This document shows, piece after piece, positions 45,944-58,800 of a stretch of 64,000 nucleotides of DNA (position 1 is its first letter; every line of letters starts with the position of its first letter). Source of the DNA: Cephalopachus bancanus. Its lineage: Eukaryota; Chordata; Mammalia; Primates; Tarsiidae. The notes below the pieces were generated by a model. It was not told the origin of the DNA. It saw nothing but the letters and a program-made list of their open reading frames with translations, and searched no databases. A program made the position numbers and the translations under genes. The stretch is taken from positions 992,001 to 1,056,000 of the forward strand of contig JAPVLO010000180.1 in assembly GCA_027257055.1 (NCBI GenBank), in the 5' to 3' direction.

Positions 45944-48900
45944 TCCCTCAGGGAGCCCAAGTGGAGGCAGTGCGCCGGGGTGTCTGTGTTGCGTGTGGGG
46001 GGTGCGCGAGTCCCCAGGGAGACTGGGACAGCCTCATCTCCACCCACAGCCTCACGGGGTGCTGCCGCTGACCGTGCCTCAATCCCAACCCACAGCAGGA
46101 GCCCAGAGCTCCCCCAGCAGCGAGCGTGGGCTTCCGTCCAGCTGTCCTCCGGGGCCTCTGCCTCGAGGCCCAGAGGGGATGACCCAAACGCCGCAGCTGC
46201 TGGAACCGGGTCAGGAGACCCACAGGCCCAGCCCACGCAAACTTAGGGCCTAGAAGATTCTGGCAGGTTCTGGGACTCGGAGCTCGCCCCTCCTGCTTCC
46301 CAGCATGGCCAGGTGGCTCCATGTGGCGTCTGTGGCTGCGTCTGTGCGCCGCCCCACCCCTGCCTGTGTCCACTCCAGTGGAGAGACAGAGCTGGGTTCT
46401 CCTTCGCTCTCCAGCTCTGTGGCCTTGGGCAAAACTGCGGGCCTGGTGAGCCTCGACCTGCTCATCCAGGATGTAGGCCATGCCCCCTCCTCCTGGTGGG
46501 CACAGGCACTCAACAGTCTGTAGAGAGCGCCAGCGAGAAGGAGCAGAGGAGGCCACGGGACCTTCCATAAGGCAGGAGCCATGGGGGGGCAGCCGGGAGG
46601 CTGGTTCCGGGATGGGGCGATGAAGGCCCCGGGATGGGCCCTGATGAGAGGCTTGCGACTCCCAAAGGGGAGGTGGGCCAGCGCCCTGGGGCAAGGAGGC
46701 CAGGCAGAGAGGAGAGAAGCTGGTGCCTGCAGGTCCGGCGGGCCCTGGGGCCACGTGGGCCTCCCTGTCGGGAGGACACTGAGCCCACAGCACTGCGGAT
46801 CCAGGCTGCACAGGGGCCCCACATCTGACCTCCCCATAGGTGAGGCTGGAGCCTCGGGGGCGCGTGAGGTGCAGGGAGCGGTGGCCGGGTCAGGAGCTCA
46901 AGAGCCCACCCTCGAGGACACCAGGAGGTCGGCCCAGGCAGGAGAGACGAGGCCTCCCAGAGACATGATGCCAACCGGCAGCCTCCAGGGGCGGGGTTCC
47001 CACGGTCTGCGGCCGCGGCCTGTCCTTGATAGGGATCGTTTATTCAGCTGTACTTGTGTCTTTGATGCACTTTTATCTGTGCCTGTTTCGTGATAAGGAA
47101 AGTTTCAGAAAAGAAAAAACAAAACCCCACAACAATGGGGCCAGGAAAGGCGGCCCGGCCACAGATAAGCGCGCTGCGGCGGGGGCAACACAAGCGACGC
47201 CAGGGCGGCTGGGGCCGGGCCGCCAGGCGGTGTCTGGACCGCCGGAGAAAGAGGCAGCGGCGCGACTGTCAGCTGCAGCCCCGCTGGGCCAGCCCCATGG
47301 GAACCTGCGGGTGTGTGTGTCAGGTGGGGAAGTTTCCAGGGGGAGCAACCCCAGCCTGGCTGAGACGGCAGCTGAGGTCGCAGGAGGAGGCGGGGAGGCT
47401 GGCTCTGCCTTCCTCTGCTGACCCGTTTTCTGGAGGCGCCCTCAGAGGCCCGGGAGATAAGGCCGGTGACCCAGCTGGACTTGGGCTGCCGTCCCCGGGG
47501 CCAGTCCCCACTGTTTCCGGAAGGGTCTCCACAAGCTCTCCTGTCTGGTGCCTGGAGCCAGAGCCCCCCACTTCCTGGCTGGGGTGGGAAGCCCCTCCCT
47601 GGAAGTGTGGGGCCTGGGCCATGTGGAGGGCAGCTGCAGGCTGGGGTGGAGGCAGGGCTGGAGGCCAGGCCGCCAGCGGGTCCTCAGGCTTCCGCCTGAC
47701 AAGAGGCCTCCCTCAGGTCACACCTCAGGTCACACGCACCCCCGCCTGGTGGGAGTCAAGGCGCAGCCGTGGGGCGATGTTGTTGCCGCCCACAGTCCGC
47801 GTGCCCAGAACCGGCTCCCAGCAAGGCCCTTTCCGAGGGGACATGGCGCGCGCTGGCTCATGGGGTCTTTGGGAAGAAGCCCATAAGCTCCGTCTGGATT
47901 CGCAAGGTTTGGAGGCCGCAGGAACCACCAATGCCGGCCCTAGACGTCCCAGTGTGCCATTGTCGTCCCAGATGTGTGTCCTGACAGCACCCAGAAGCTG
48001 TGTTGTGGGTGGAAGCAAGCCCCGGGTGTGTGTGTTCAGGGAGTTGGGGGTGGGGGGGTGGGACAGAGGAAGGGGAGAGGGAGAGAGAAGGGGGGCGGGG
48101 AGCCGTCAGGCGGGGGAGGACCACCAGCGACACTCACTTCTCCCTTGGGACACTTTGTGTTCATTCCTTTCCAGCAGACACATCAGGAAGGCCACAGAGT
48201 AGCAGGGCCGCCTGGCGAGCTCCAGCCAAGCCTCAGGCTGAAGGCGAAGGTGCTCCGGGTGCCTGGGGAGGTGAGTCCAGGGGCTCCTGGCCCAGCTGGG
48301 TGACACATCCTCGAGTCTGAGATGGCTGCGACCCCATGAGAAGGTGCTTGACCCCCACTAGTTGTGATGCAGATGCAAACCAGGACAGTGGTGAGAGGCC
48401 CTCTCATACCGCCTGGGTAGATGCTCAAAATAAAAAATAAACGGTGACGCGATGGTGGGCGAGGATGTGCGGGACGGGGCCTGGGCACACTGGGGGCCTG
48501 CAAGGTCGTGTGCTGCCACGGAAAGCCGTGTGATGGTCCCTAGGAGATGCAGACCCAGGGCTGCGCTAGGATCTCCCAGTCCTGCTCCCCACGTTCATTC
48601 AGACCCCAGGCAGGGCCGTGAGGCAGCTGCACCTGTGCCCCGCGAGCCGTGATGGGCAGAGGGCAGTCTACACATGGCAGAATGTAATCCAGCCTTCCAG
48701 GGCAGGACACCTGTCACCTGCCACGACACAGGGGCACTCAGGGGCAGGACACTGAGCAAACAAGTCCTCGAGGACAAGCCCAGCACGAACCCACCCATGA
48801 GACACCTGGCAGGTCAGGGTCGTGGACATACTGGGTCAGGTGCCAGGGGCCGGGCCGGGGGCAGAGCCTCATTCTGGAGGAGAGAGGCTCTGGGATCTGC

Positions 48901-48968
48901 GTGTATAGCTGACACCACTGACCTGCACCTGCACTGTGAGGGCGAGTTTTATATTAAAAATAAAAAGG
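45944..48968. other. GC-rich intergenic stretch, mostly unassigned
   Basis: Contains one MIR piece at 46.4 kb. A small AT-rich pocket (47,025-47,130) with two 'gataag' motifs (at 47,093 and 47,164) precedes a short CpG-rich segment at 47,160-47,290. No exon supported; the 370-codon frame at 47,090-48,202 has no recognisable domain. Confidence 0.45.
46410..46490 (+). repeat. MIR SINE fragment
   Basis: 'agctctgtggccttgggcaa' followed by 'gcctggtgagcctcgacctg' and 'ctcatccagg' matches the MIR core 'gctgtgtgaccttgggcaag...gagcctcagtttcctcatctg'. Confidence 0.6.
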
Positions 48969-48969
48969 T

Positions 48970-49276
48970 AGCCGGGCTCGGTGGCTCAGCCTGTAATCCC
49001 GTGCCTTTGGGAGGCTGAAGTGAGTGGATTGCCTGAGCCCGCAGGTTCGAGACCCGCCTGGGCAGCGAGACCTCATCTCTACAATAAATCAAAAGATCAG
49101 CCAGGCGTGGTCGTGCGCATCTGTAATTCCGGCTACTCGGAAGGCTGAGGCGGAAGGATTGCCAGAGCCCAGCAGGTCGAGGCTGCGGTGGCCGGGAGCG
49201 GCCGCTGCACTCCAGTCTGGGCGACAGAGTGAGACTCCAACTCAAAAATAAATAAATTTAAAAAAAAAAAAAAAAA
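48970..49276 (+). mobile_element. Alu, full-length
   Basis: From 'agccgggctcggtggctc' to a long A-tail. Contains 'gacccgcctgggcagcgaga' and 'ctacaataaatcaaaagatc'. 'aaaaaggt' before the head and 'aaaaaggt' after the tail look like the target duplication, though part of it merges with the A-tail. Confidence 0.95.
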
Positions 49277-49295
49277 GGTAAAACACTGCTTGGCT

Positions 49296-49591
49296 GGCTG
49301 GGCTTGGTGGCTCAGCCTGTCATCCCAGCACTTTGGGAGGCCGAGGCAAGTATATTGCCTGAGCTCGCGGGTTCAAGACCCACCCGGGCAATTTGGCAAG
49401 ACCTCATCTCTACAATAAATCAAGAATTAGTCGGGCATAGTAGCACACACCTGTAGTTCTGGCTACTTGGAAGGCTGAGGTGGAAGGATCGCCGGAGCCC
49501 AGCAGGTCAAGGCTGTGGTGGCCATGAGAGTGCCACGGCACTCCAGCCTGGGCAATGGAGTGAGACTCTGACTCAAAAGAAAAGAAAAGAA
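49296..49591 (+). mobile_element. Second Alu in tandem, older copy
   Basis: Full dimer 'ggctgggcttggtggctcag' to an A-rich tail (AAAAG)n, only 20 bp after the previous Alu and in the same orientation. 'aaacactgcttggc' before and 'aaaccattgctcagc' after resemble a diverged target duplication. More substitutions than its neighbour. Confidence 0.95.
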
Positions 49592-51390
49592 ACCATTGCT
49601 CAGCGAACACACCCTAGAACTGTCTCCTGACAGCCGGGGTCTGCACGGCGCATAGCACTCTGTTCACACTGAGACACACTGCCACCAGTGGCCTCCACGC
49701 CCACCACCACTGCCGCATCCCCACCAGCGACCTCCCTGCACCTTAGAGGACCTGCCCTGTGCTGGGTGCACAGTAGGCCCACAGCTGCACCCTGGGTCTG
49801 CCTGCAGGGCTCGGGCCTGAGACCTGTTGGCTCCTGGCATGATGGGCAGCTCTGCTGGTGCCAGAAGAGGGCCCAGCCCAGAGACACTGCCAAAGGAAGG
49901 CCCGTACAGTGGGGCAGGTGGGGCAGGACACAGCAGGAGTCCATGGCTCTCGGATCTGGCTGCATGTCGGAATCTGGCCGTCGCCTCAAAGCAGGGTTTT
50001 CACAGCACCAGGCGATGCAGGCTCGGAGCGGGGCGGAGACCCGCGGACCCTGGGGTGGGATCTGCGTGTGTCCCTGGGCCGGCACCACTCCGGCCACACC
50101 TGCCCTTGCTGGAGAACCAGCAGACAGGGGATCTGCCTGGAATGCCACGGCCGTCACGCCCTCCCCCACCCCAGCCAGGGGATGATGTCATGTCCAGGGC
50201 CCTGAGGCACCATGGACATCTCCACGAAGACCGCAAAGGCCAGGAGGAAGCTGGGACGCAGCCACGCCCACTCACCCTGATGGAGCAGCTCGTGAACGGG
50301 GCCAAGCTATTCTAGGGGGCCAGGTCAGTTGTGAGGGCCACCCCCAGCAGCTTGGGACTCGCGCTCCAGGATATTTCAGGGCTCACTGAGCACCCTGGCC
50401 CAGAGTTAAGTGCTTCTGCCCGGAAGAGGGAGTGTGAATTCCTATAGGGTGACGGTTGCCTGGCAATGCAGTATGCAGGCCCAAACGGGCAAGGCGGGCG
50501 CGAGACACTCGGACTATGGGTGACAGCCCTGGCCTGAAAGAGCCCTGAGAGCCCGAGACTGCAGAGCCTGCCACCTGCCCCGCCCACCCGTGCCTCCCCC
50601 ACACGGACCCGGAGAGTGGGGTCTGGCGAGCCTCACACATGGGGGAGCTCGGGCCTGCGGACGCTGCCAGTCACTCTGCGGCGCTCGCCTCTGGGAGGCC
50701 ATGTGTGCTCGGGACCCTCGGAGTCGGGCCGCCCCCACCCCTCCACCCAAGAGAACAATTCTGTCATGCGCAGGTAGCACCACGGCGGCCCACGTGCTGG
50801 CTGGATGCCCTGGGAAGATCAGCCCTATGCAAGGACAGGGCTGGGCAGGGCCCACAGCACCTGCCCCGCAAGACCCATTTCTCAGGTGGGCAGGTAGGCC
50901 CGGACGGGGCGGTGATGAGCCCCCTGTGCCGCAGACAGCCCCTGCTGGCCACACCCAGCCGCCAGGGTCACAGGATCCCTTCTGAAAACGCCCTCCGAGG
51001 GAGGAGGCCAGGGCTGGAGGTCTTCACAGCTCTGGACTGTCGTGGTCCCACCCGGAACGGCGGATCCGGAGAGGAAGCCAGGCGGCTGTTTGTTTTGCGA
51101 GTTGCTTGGTGAGGAGCCACGTCTGCCCCCAGGTTCTAAAACCGTAGGTGCCATGGGGCTCCAGTCTCGCTGCCTGGCCCACTCTGCAGTGGGGGGGGGT
51201 GCTGCAGCCCGCCTGCTCCAGGACTGGCCCAGCCTGTGGTGCCCAGGGTCCTCTGCCAGCACCTCTCTGCCACCTCCAGGAATGACTCCAAGGAGGACGG
51301 CAGGGACGTCTGTCCAGGTCTCGGGTGTTCCGGGCCAGCACCTTCTGTGTTCTCAACCCCCAGGCTTTTCTCCTTAAAAACCACCATCCT
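49592..51390. other. GC-rich intergenic stretch, unassigned
   Basis: No exon, RNA gene or named repeat recognised; frames overlap on both strands. Confidence 0.5.
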
Positions 51391-51676
51391 AGCTGGGCTC
51401 AGTGGCTCAGCCTGTGATACCGTGCCTTTGGGAGGCTGAGGTGAGTGGATTGCCTGAGCCCGCGGGTTCGAGACCCGCCTGGGCAACTTGGCGAGACCTC
51501 ATCTCTACAGTAAATCAAAAAATTAGCCGGGCATGGTAGCGCACACCTGTAGTTCCAGCTACTTGGAAGGCTGAGGCGGAAGGATCGCCGGAGCCCAACA
51601 GGTCGAGGCTGCGGTGGCCGGGAGCGGCCACTGCACTCCAGTCTGGGCGACAGAGTGAGATTCCAACTAAAAAAAA
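51391..51676 (+). mobile_element. Alu, full-length, with target-site duplication
   Basis: From 'agctgggctcagtggctcag' to the A-tail. Flanked by aaaaaccaccatcct (51,376-51,390) and aaaaaccactgtcct (51,677-51,691), 13 of 15 identical. Left-arm wording 'gggcaacttggcgagacctc' and right-arm wording 'ccggagcccaacaggtcgag' are diagnostic of the local lineage. Confidence 0.95.
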
Positions 51677-51691
51677 AAAAACCACTGTCCT

Positions 51692-54600
51692 GGGCCCTGT
51701 CCCCATGGGGACTGGCCAGACCAGAGCGGTCTGCTCATCCGTCCCGCCACACCCTGGGAGCCCGAGCTGAGCAGGCCCAGCCCTCTGTGTCAGGGCCAGG
51801 ACCTGGGGGACCTCTCCAGACACGTGCCGGTGAACGCAGGTCCGCCTGCTTCTACCCCGCTGCTTGTGTGGCGCTCCAGGGAGGTGGGAGTGGCTCGGCC
51901 GTGTTTGTCGAACGACTTTAAGCTAGTTTCAGTAGCTGATGGCAGGTGGCTGGCCTCCCTGGACACGTGGCCCCAGCAGGTTTTCGTGGGAAGAGGGATG
52001 ATGGGAACAGGTGTCCCCATAGGCCCAGGCTGGCCGCTAGGCTGGGAACAGGCCTCTGTGCTCACAGCCTCTGGGTGCTCCCGGGTGATCAGGGCATGAG
52101 ATGGGGCCATCGCGACCCCCGGCTGTGGCTGTGGGCCTGACGGTGCACCCCTGCTCCTCACGGACCCCGCCTGCATTCCGTCTTTCCGTACTGCTCACTG
52201 GCTGGGAACTCCCAAGGCCCGGGAGAGGAAGGCAGCACCCGGAGGTCCAGGGACTCCTGTGTTCCTTCTGGGCCCACCAGCAGAAGGTTCCGGAAGGGCC
52301 CTTGGTGGAAGCCCTGGGTCCTAAGCCAGGCAGACCTGGAGTGAGCTGCAGCACAGCCACCGCCCACCCCGCGCGGGATCCCTCATGTGCCGGGGTCCCA
52401 GGGCAGGACTCAAGGCACAGGCCCGCACCCCAAGGGACAGGTCGGACAGCAGATCGGCAGGGCGCGTGGCGGGAAGGCGGCCGGCCCCACTGCTGCCCTT
52501 GCAGAGAGACCCACCGGGGAGTGGGCTGGACAGCAGGGGCCGGGTCTGCAGGGCTCGCGCAGGAAAGGGCAGGGCAGGGGCCCCGGAGCTGGGGTCTGCG
52601 GCGGGCGAGGCAGGGACACTCAGGAGGTGTGGCAGCCGCCCCACCCACGAGCTCTCAGGCCCGTGGAACTCACCGGAGTGCATGGTGCCAGCGGCCGCCA
52701 CGAGTGCCCGACCCCGCATCTGGCCGCTGGCCACATGGCTCGACCACCGGTCAGCATGCCCTCCCTCAGCCTGTCGCGGCGGGGCTGTCTCCACGTGTCC
52801 CTGGCGTCACTGCGGGGGCAGGGAGGGGCCGGGATTGTTGCTACATAAGTAGCTTGCTGTTTAGTTTCACTCCCGGACTAGACGCCAAGTATCAGTCGAG
52901 CATTTTTTGAAGGAAAGACAGATGCCCGAGTCCCCCCCTCCCCCTGCTGGCGGGTCTGCTCTGGCGCCGAGGCTGCCTGCGGGTGCCCGTCCCCATGCCC
53001 ACGAAGCACTTCCTGCAGCAGACACACACGAACACACGCTCCAGCATCACGTGTCCATTGGCGCCGAGGCTGCCTGTGGGCGTGCCTGCCCGTGTGCACA
53101 CAGGAGTGCTTCCCGGAGGCTTGTGCTGAACACACACGCCAGCCACACGCATGTTCGTGTCCGGGGGGCACAGCATCCTTCACAACTAGAGATCGGCCTC
53201 GAGGCCTCCTAGCGCTGTGGGTCTTGTGCCATTGCGGGCAGTTGGCGAGGGGTCCCCACCCCCGGCCTCCCCCTGCGAGGACAGGGCGAGCATCATGCCT
53301 TATTTTGTGACCGTGGTCATCTGTCTATATCTGCCCTGGGGCTGCGACACCGTGCCAATCACCAGGAGAAACTGCGTAAACAGAGCCAAACAGTGAGCTG
53401 GCGGCCGCCGTGCGGAGGCCTCTCTAAATAGACCCGGAGGTAAATATAGAACGGTCGCTTTGCAGAGGCCGCGAGGAAGCAGGAGGGGCGGGCGACCCTT
53501 CCAGGCTGGGTCGGACGACTCTGGGGGCCGGTGGCCAGGCCTGCTGCTGGCACATCCACGTCCCCCGGGGTCTGGTCCCATGGCCGCCTCCACCCTGCAG
53601 GCTGGATCTCGGTCGCTCCATGCATAAAACCGCTGATCCCCGGCTGAGGCTGTCTCCCTGCCACCTTGCGGGAGCCCGGAGTGTGGATGGCGTGGGACCT
53701 CGGGAGGGCGCCGCAGCACCAAGACGGCCCTGGGGACGGCAGTGGCAAGCTCGCAGTGCCGTTGGCTGGGCAGGCAGCAAGGCCGGCTGGGGATGGACAC
53801 GAGGGCTCCCCGTGTCTAGCAAGGCCCCACCCAGACGTACCACCCGTCTGGTCCGTGAACTCCTCATGGTCGCCCCGGGAGAGCTGTCACCCTGAGGGCC
53901 AGCTCAGAAGCCATGCCCACACGGTCAGACACCAAGACACCAGCCAAGCCGCCACACACACACACACAGTGATGGAAGGCTTCCTGGGGAGGTGGCGCTG
54001 GAGTGAGGCTTTGAGGAATGGCTAGGAGTTGCTAGAGGAAGGGAAAGGCATGCCAGGGCAGGTGTGAGCCTCTCATGCGTCTGGACACTCAGGAGACAGA
54101 AGGGCGGGACCGGCGGAGGAGGGGAGGAGGAGGTGAGGCCCCTGGGCAAGGACTCGTCCTGGGAGCCAGGGATGCCGTGGCCGACACTGGGCGCAGAGGC
54201 GGCACCCCTGGCCTCCCAGGTCACTCTTCCAGAGGCTGCAAGGATGAAGGATGGGGGAGGACAGGAGGGAAGCGGGATGCTTGGCTGGCCGAGGATGGGT
54301 GACGGCACCCAGCCAGGCTCAGAGCCATGGCAGGATGGGGCCGCGGGGCAGGCCGGAAGGGCAGCACGCTGGCTTACACTGTCAGGTCGGCAGTGGGGAA
54401 GCTGCAGAGGCGTGGGCCGTGTGGACGGCCGTGTGCCGACTGGGCGCGTCTGCAGGAGCTGGGGGGGCACGGAAGGCGCGGCTGCTGGATGCAGGACTGG
54501 AAGTCGGAAGGAGCCCGGGCAGGGGGCGCACTGGCCCCCGGTGCACCAGAAGCCGGGTTGGATGAGGGCACTCCCAGGAAGAGGGCCCAGACAGCTGAGG

Positions 54601-55849
54601 AAGTGGGGCCCACCCCCGGGGCACAGTCTAGCGCCCGAGGTGCCATCGAAGGTGCCATCGGGCTCAGGCGTTCAAGAGCCACCCAGAACACAAGGAACGG
54701 CCCGCGGCGCCCACGAGAGCCAGGAGAAGGGCCCAGTGGCAAGTTGAGGCTGGAGACCGTGGGGAGGCGGAGGCTCCAGGCCTTCCAGAGCGGCCGCATG
54801 TCCCGTGGCCGGAGCATGGCTGGCCACATCGTGCCTGGGGGGCGGGTGGCCAGGTCGGTGGTGACATCAGCTGCAGGGGAGGCCGCGTGTCCAGGCTTCT
54901 CGGGTCCTGGGAGTGGGGACGGCCTTCGGACAGGAGGCCTCAACCGTCCTCAGCCCTTCCCCCACAGCCTCTGTTGGGTCTCGCCGAGGCTCCAGGCTGG
55001 ACGGTGCAGATGTGGGAAGGACCCAGGCGGGCTCTGGGCGCATCAACTCAAGCGTCACAGTGCTGAGGTCGCACGCGGGAGGGGATCCCCTTTCCCATTC
55101 CCCAAGGCATGGTGTCTTCCTCCAGGAGGGCCCGCCTCCCCGCCCCCTCCCGTATCTTAATCCAGCCAGACCCACTGGGCTCCTCCTGCTCCAGGGAGGC
55201 CTCCAGGCTGCACCCAAGCTCCAGGAAAGCCGCCCTGGCTGAACTCACGAGGGCGTCCCCTGGTGATCTGTGCCCACTGATGCCGTGGCTGAGGCTGGCC
55301 CATCCTCACCCTTGGCCCTCAGCATCTGGGTGGTGGAGGACCACGGAAGCCCTTCACCCAAATCTGCCCTTGGACTCAGCATGGGGTGGGCAGCTGCCAG
55401 GCCTGAGGCACAGTCACCTCCTGCCCCAGCGAGGACCCAGCTGGCAGGGCTGGGTCCAGGGGAAGCGGGGGTCTCCTCGCTTTTGGAGACCAGGAGAGAT
55501 GTCCTTCTCCTGGGAGTCAGAACGAGGTGGGGGCTGCAGATGGGACAGTCCTGCCAGCGGGCCGGGCAGTCCCAGCAGCCAGGGGTGTGGAGCAGTGGAC
55601 CCCGCCATGCCCTGCAGAGCCCTGCCCAGCTCATTCCCAAAAGGTTCTGCGTGGACAAGTGGCCTCATCCCCCACGGGCAGGACACAGGATGGTGTGGAC
55701 CCGGGGTGGGGTGGCCTTCACGAGGTCACGGGCACCTGGGGTCAGGGCAGTTCCCGAACCCTGGGCTTCCACGGGATTCCAGATGCCCCCCCAGTCAACA
55801 AATGCTGATGACCGTGTGTCCTGCCGCCGCGGGAGGTCTATTGAGGGCA
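51692..55849. other. GC-rich intergenic stretch, mostly unassigned
   Basis: Includes a two-copy duplication at 52.96-53.16 kb and a pocket of lower GC at 53,415-53,455. No exon supported although many overlapping frames exist. Confidence 0.45.
52961..53160 (+). repeat. Two-copy tandem duplication, about 98-bp period
   Basis: 'ggcgccgaggctgcctgcgg' at about 52,961 recurs as 'ggcgccgaggctgcctgtgg' at about 53,060. Later matching parts are 'cacttcctgcagcag' versus 'gcttcccggaggc' and 'gaacacacgctcc' versus 'gaacacacacgcc'. Confidence 0.6.
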
Positions 55850-56064
55850 TGCTTGTGTGTGCACGTGACTGTGCATGTTTGCTTGTACCTGTGTGTGTCT
55901 GTGTGTGCACGTGTGTGTGGTGCGTGCGTGTGTGTGCATGTACCTATGTGTGCTCGTGCATGCGCCTATGTGCCTGCACCAGTGTGTGCATGTATGTGGT
56001 GTGTGCATATGCACGTGCATGGTGTGTGTACGTGTGTGTTCACATGTGAGCATGCTCACATGTG
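55850..56064 (+). repeat. TG-rich array
   Basis: 'gtgtgtgcacgtgtgtgtgg'-type modules of alternating purine-pyrimidine over about 215 bp, ending in a G-run. Confidence 0.9.
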
Positions 56065-57786
56065 GGGGGGTTCTGTAGCGGGACCCCCTTGCACATACAG
56101 AAACACATTTCCGGGGAAAGCAGTTGTCTGCCAGCCCCAGCTCAGATGGGCCCAGGTGAGGACAGGGGTCTAGGCGAGAGGAGGCAGGCAGAAGGCGTGT
56201 GCAGGTCAGGGAGGCCACAGGTGTGGATGGGTGGGGGGCAGCTGTCCTGGGGCCACAGGCCCCCGTGCTGCATGTCCAGCTGCCGGGCCTCCCGGGCCGC
56301 GTCCAGGCCTGGCCTCCCTGTCCCTCCCAGCCCACCGAGGATGGGCGGGCACCGGCATCGGCTCTGGGGTTGGGACGAGAGGAGTTTCGGGCCTGAGAGG
56401 AGTGCGGGGTGCAGGCAGCACCAGGGACTTGGGAGCCCTGTGGGCCCTGCCCAGTCTCACGGGGGTCTCAAGCTCTGGTCTAGAGGCCGGCCCGCCCTCC
56501 TCCAGGTGAGCCCAGGATGGAGCTGGGACACTCTGTCCACATGAGGAACACGCGTGTGTGCCCTGGGCCTGGGCCCGGGACCTTTGGCAGTGGAAGCTGG
56601 GGCTCTCAGCGCCAGCCCTGAGGCCCAGGCAGGCGGAGAGCCGGCCGGTGTGGACAGGCCACCGCGGCCAGGTCCCCAGGTGGCGCCTCTGCTCCCGCGC
56701 AGACAGGCTTTGAGTTCGGGACAGATCACAAGGAGCAAACCCGACCCCGCTCAGGGCCAGTCCCGGCCGCGATCTCAGGCTGGGCGCCGTGGCCTGCGTC
56801 CCATGCAGGCCCCCAGTGCGGGTCGCAGCCTCTCGGGAAGGAAGAGAAGGGGTCCCACCGCGTGGGTGCCCCGCCGAGCAGCCCCCCAAGAGGGGCCGCC
56901 CCTTCCCCACAGACTGAGCCGCGGGCCGCAGCCGCTCCCAGGGCTGTCGTGGGCCCACGTGGGGCATGGGCGCATGTGCGGGGCCATCTGGGCCTTCCTC
57001 CAGGTCCAGGACTTGCCCCTGTGGCCCCAACTACATGAAGGAACTGCCCACCCAGCGCCTCGACGGGCCGTAGGAGCGGCAGCATCAGGGCAGCAGGCCT
57101 TTGAAGTGCGTGGCGAACCAGGGCTGGGGCGCCAACTGCCAGGGCCTTGTGGCCCAGGGTGCCTGTGACGGGCCGTCCCTACCCACAGCCCCCGGGCAGC
57201 GCTTGGGCCCCGACCTGGCGGGCCAAGCGGGAGGAGCACCCTGAGGCACGGGGCAGCCACTTTCCAGGGTCCCCAGACCCAGGAGCCCTGGTGAGGGGGA
57301 GCTGAAATGGTCCCTGGGACCCTCTCTGCCTCCAGGCTCGGGAGACCGCAGCCCAGCGCCTCCAACTGAGGTGGGGGCCAACACTGACCCCGCCGCCCGC
57401 TCTCGAGGCCAGGGGCTGGTGGGCCACGGGGAGGCCGGCCTTGGGGGCCTGGGTCTGAAGAGGGTCCCCTCCCTGGCCCGGGAGCAGCAGGGTGCTCAGG
57501 CGGGCAGGGCTTTTCAGAGAAACACAGCTCTCCTCCTTGGCTCCAGCAGACTTTGAAAGACCTTTCGGAGAGGCGGCCGCGGGTGGGGGAGGGGATCGGA
57601 GCGGCTTTTTTCTGAGAACTCTTATTTCTCTCCGAGAAGCCAAGCAAGGCCTGCTGCAGCAGTTTTGGGGCCAGATTCAATAAAAACTGCGTCTGCCGAG
57701 GCCTGTGCCCCAGAAAACAGCACTCAGTGGCCTGCCAGGGTCTGCCTGGAGCCCGGCTGTCCTGCAGCCCGGGGCCGGTGGGGTGG

Positions 57787-57908
57787 GGACGGCGAGTTCC
57801 ATCCCAGTCCCGGCCTCCCAGGAGAACTGACAGTCCCGAGGAAAAAGGGTGTGGACGGCGAGTTCAACCCCAGTCGGCCTCCCACGAGAACTGACAGTCC
57901 CGAGGAAA
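57787..57908 (+). repeat. Two-copy tandem duplication, 66-bp period
   Basis: 'ggacggcgagttc' then 'gagaactgacagtcccgagg' occurs at 57,787-57,844 and again at 57,853-57,908, with a few differences and a small deletion in copy two. Confidence 0.85.
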
Positions 57909-58577
57909 GCCCCGGCTGGAGGGAGGCGGAAGGGAGGAGCCTCTCTCGACTGGGCCAGAAGCTGCGCGAAGTGAAGCCGTGGCTGGCCGGGCGCCCGTGC
58001 ACGCTCACAGCTCTGCGGCTGCGGGAAACGGTGGGCCTGGCCTCGGGGTCGGGACAGGCACAGACACTCCCTGTGGCGGGGTCTCCAGCCTAGGGGGAAA
58101 GGTGCGGCCACAGTGGGGAGAGGAGCCGACAGACGGAGGTGGCCAGAGTGCACGTGGGTCGCCCCCTTTGCGCTGGGTTGTGGGCTGGGCCGCTGGGACG
58201 GCCTCTCAGGGTGTGAACAGTTCGCCCCAAGGGTGGGCCATGGAGTGTGACCGGCCCCTCCCTCTCCCTGGGGGCTGGGGGCCTCCAAGATTGGGAAGCC
58301 AGGGCGGATTAGCATCTGGGAGGACCACATGGCCCTCGAAGGGTGGGGGCAGCTGAGTGTCCTGGCCAGGCTCTCATGGGCTGGCCCTTCCACGGGTGCC
58401 AACAGTTACCCAAAGCTCTCCCCATCCCCACTTGCCACACCCCCACTGCCTCCAGAACCTTCTGCAGCCGTGGCAGCGTCCTGTGTCTGCACTGACAAGA
58501 CAGCGGCCATTTGTCACCCCTGAGCACTGGAGGAGGAGTCAGGGCAGCTGGGAGGTACAGCTTTAATTCTCAGTCAT

Positions 58578-58800
58578 TTAATTATCAGCCACATGTGGCT
58601 CGTGGCTGTGGCTTGTGGGCCTCTGGGGGACCCTGGGGAGCTCCACAGTGTCCCCTTGGGCTGTACAGAGATGCTGCTCACTGGCCTGGACCGCCACAGG
58701 CACGCAGTTGTTGCACACACAACAGTTATTAGGCACCTGCTGTGTACCAGGCAGATTACCTTGTCACACACCCTGGCTGGCCCAAGTCCCTTCCTGCTGT
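58578..58800. repeat. Decayed hAT/L2-like repeat remnants
   Basis: 'atcagccacatgtggctcgt' (58,584) resembles the hAT-associated 'agccacatgtggctagtgg'. 'ttaggcacctgctgtgtacc' (58,728) resembles the L2/MIR wording 'gagcacctactatgtgcc'. Two old fragments; names tentative. Confidence 0.35.

Noticed and set aside
47090..48202. 370-codon + strand frame as a gene
   Set aside because: Composition is Gly/Pro/Arg/Ser-rich as expected for GC-rich non-coding DNA, with overlapping frames in other phases and no domain.
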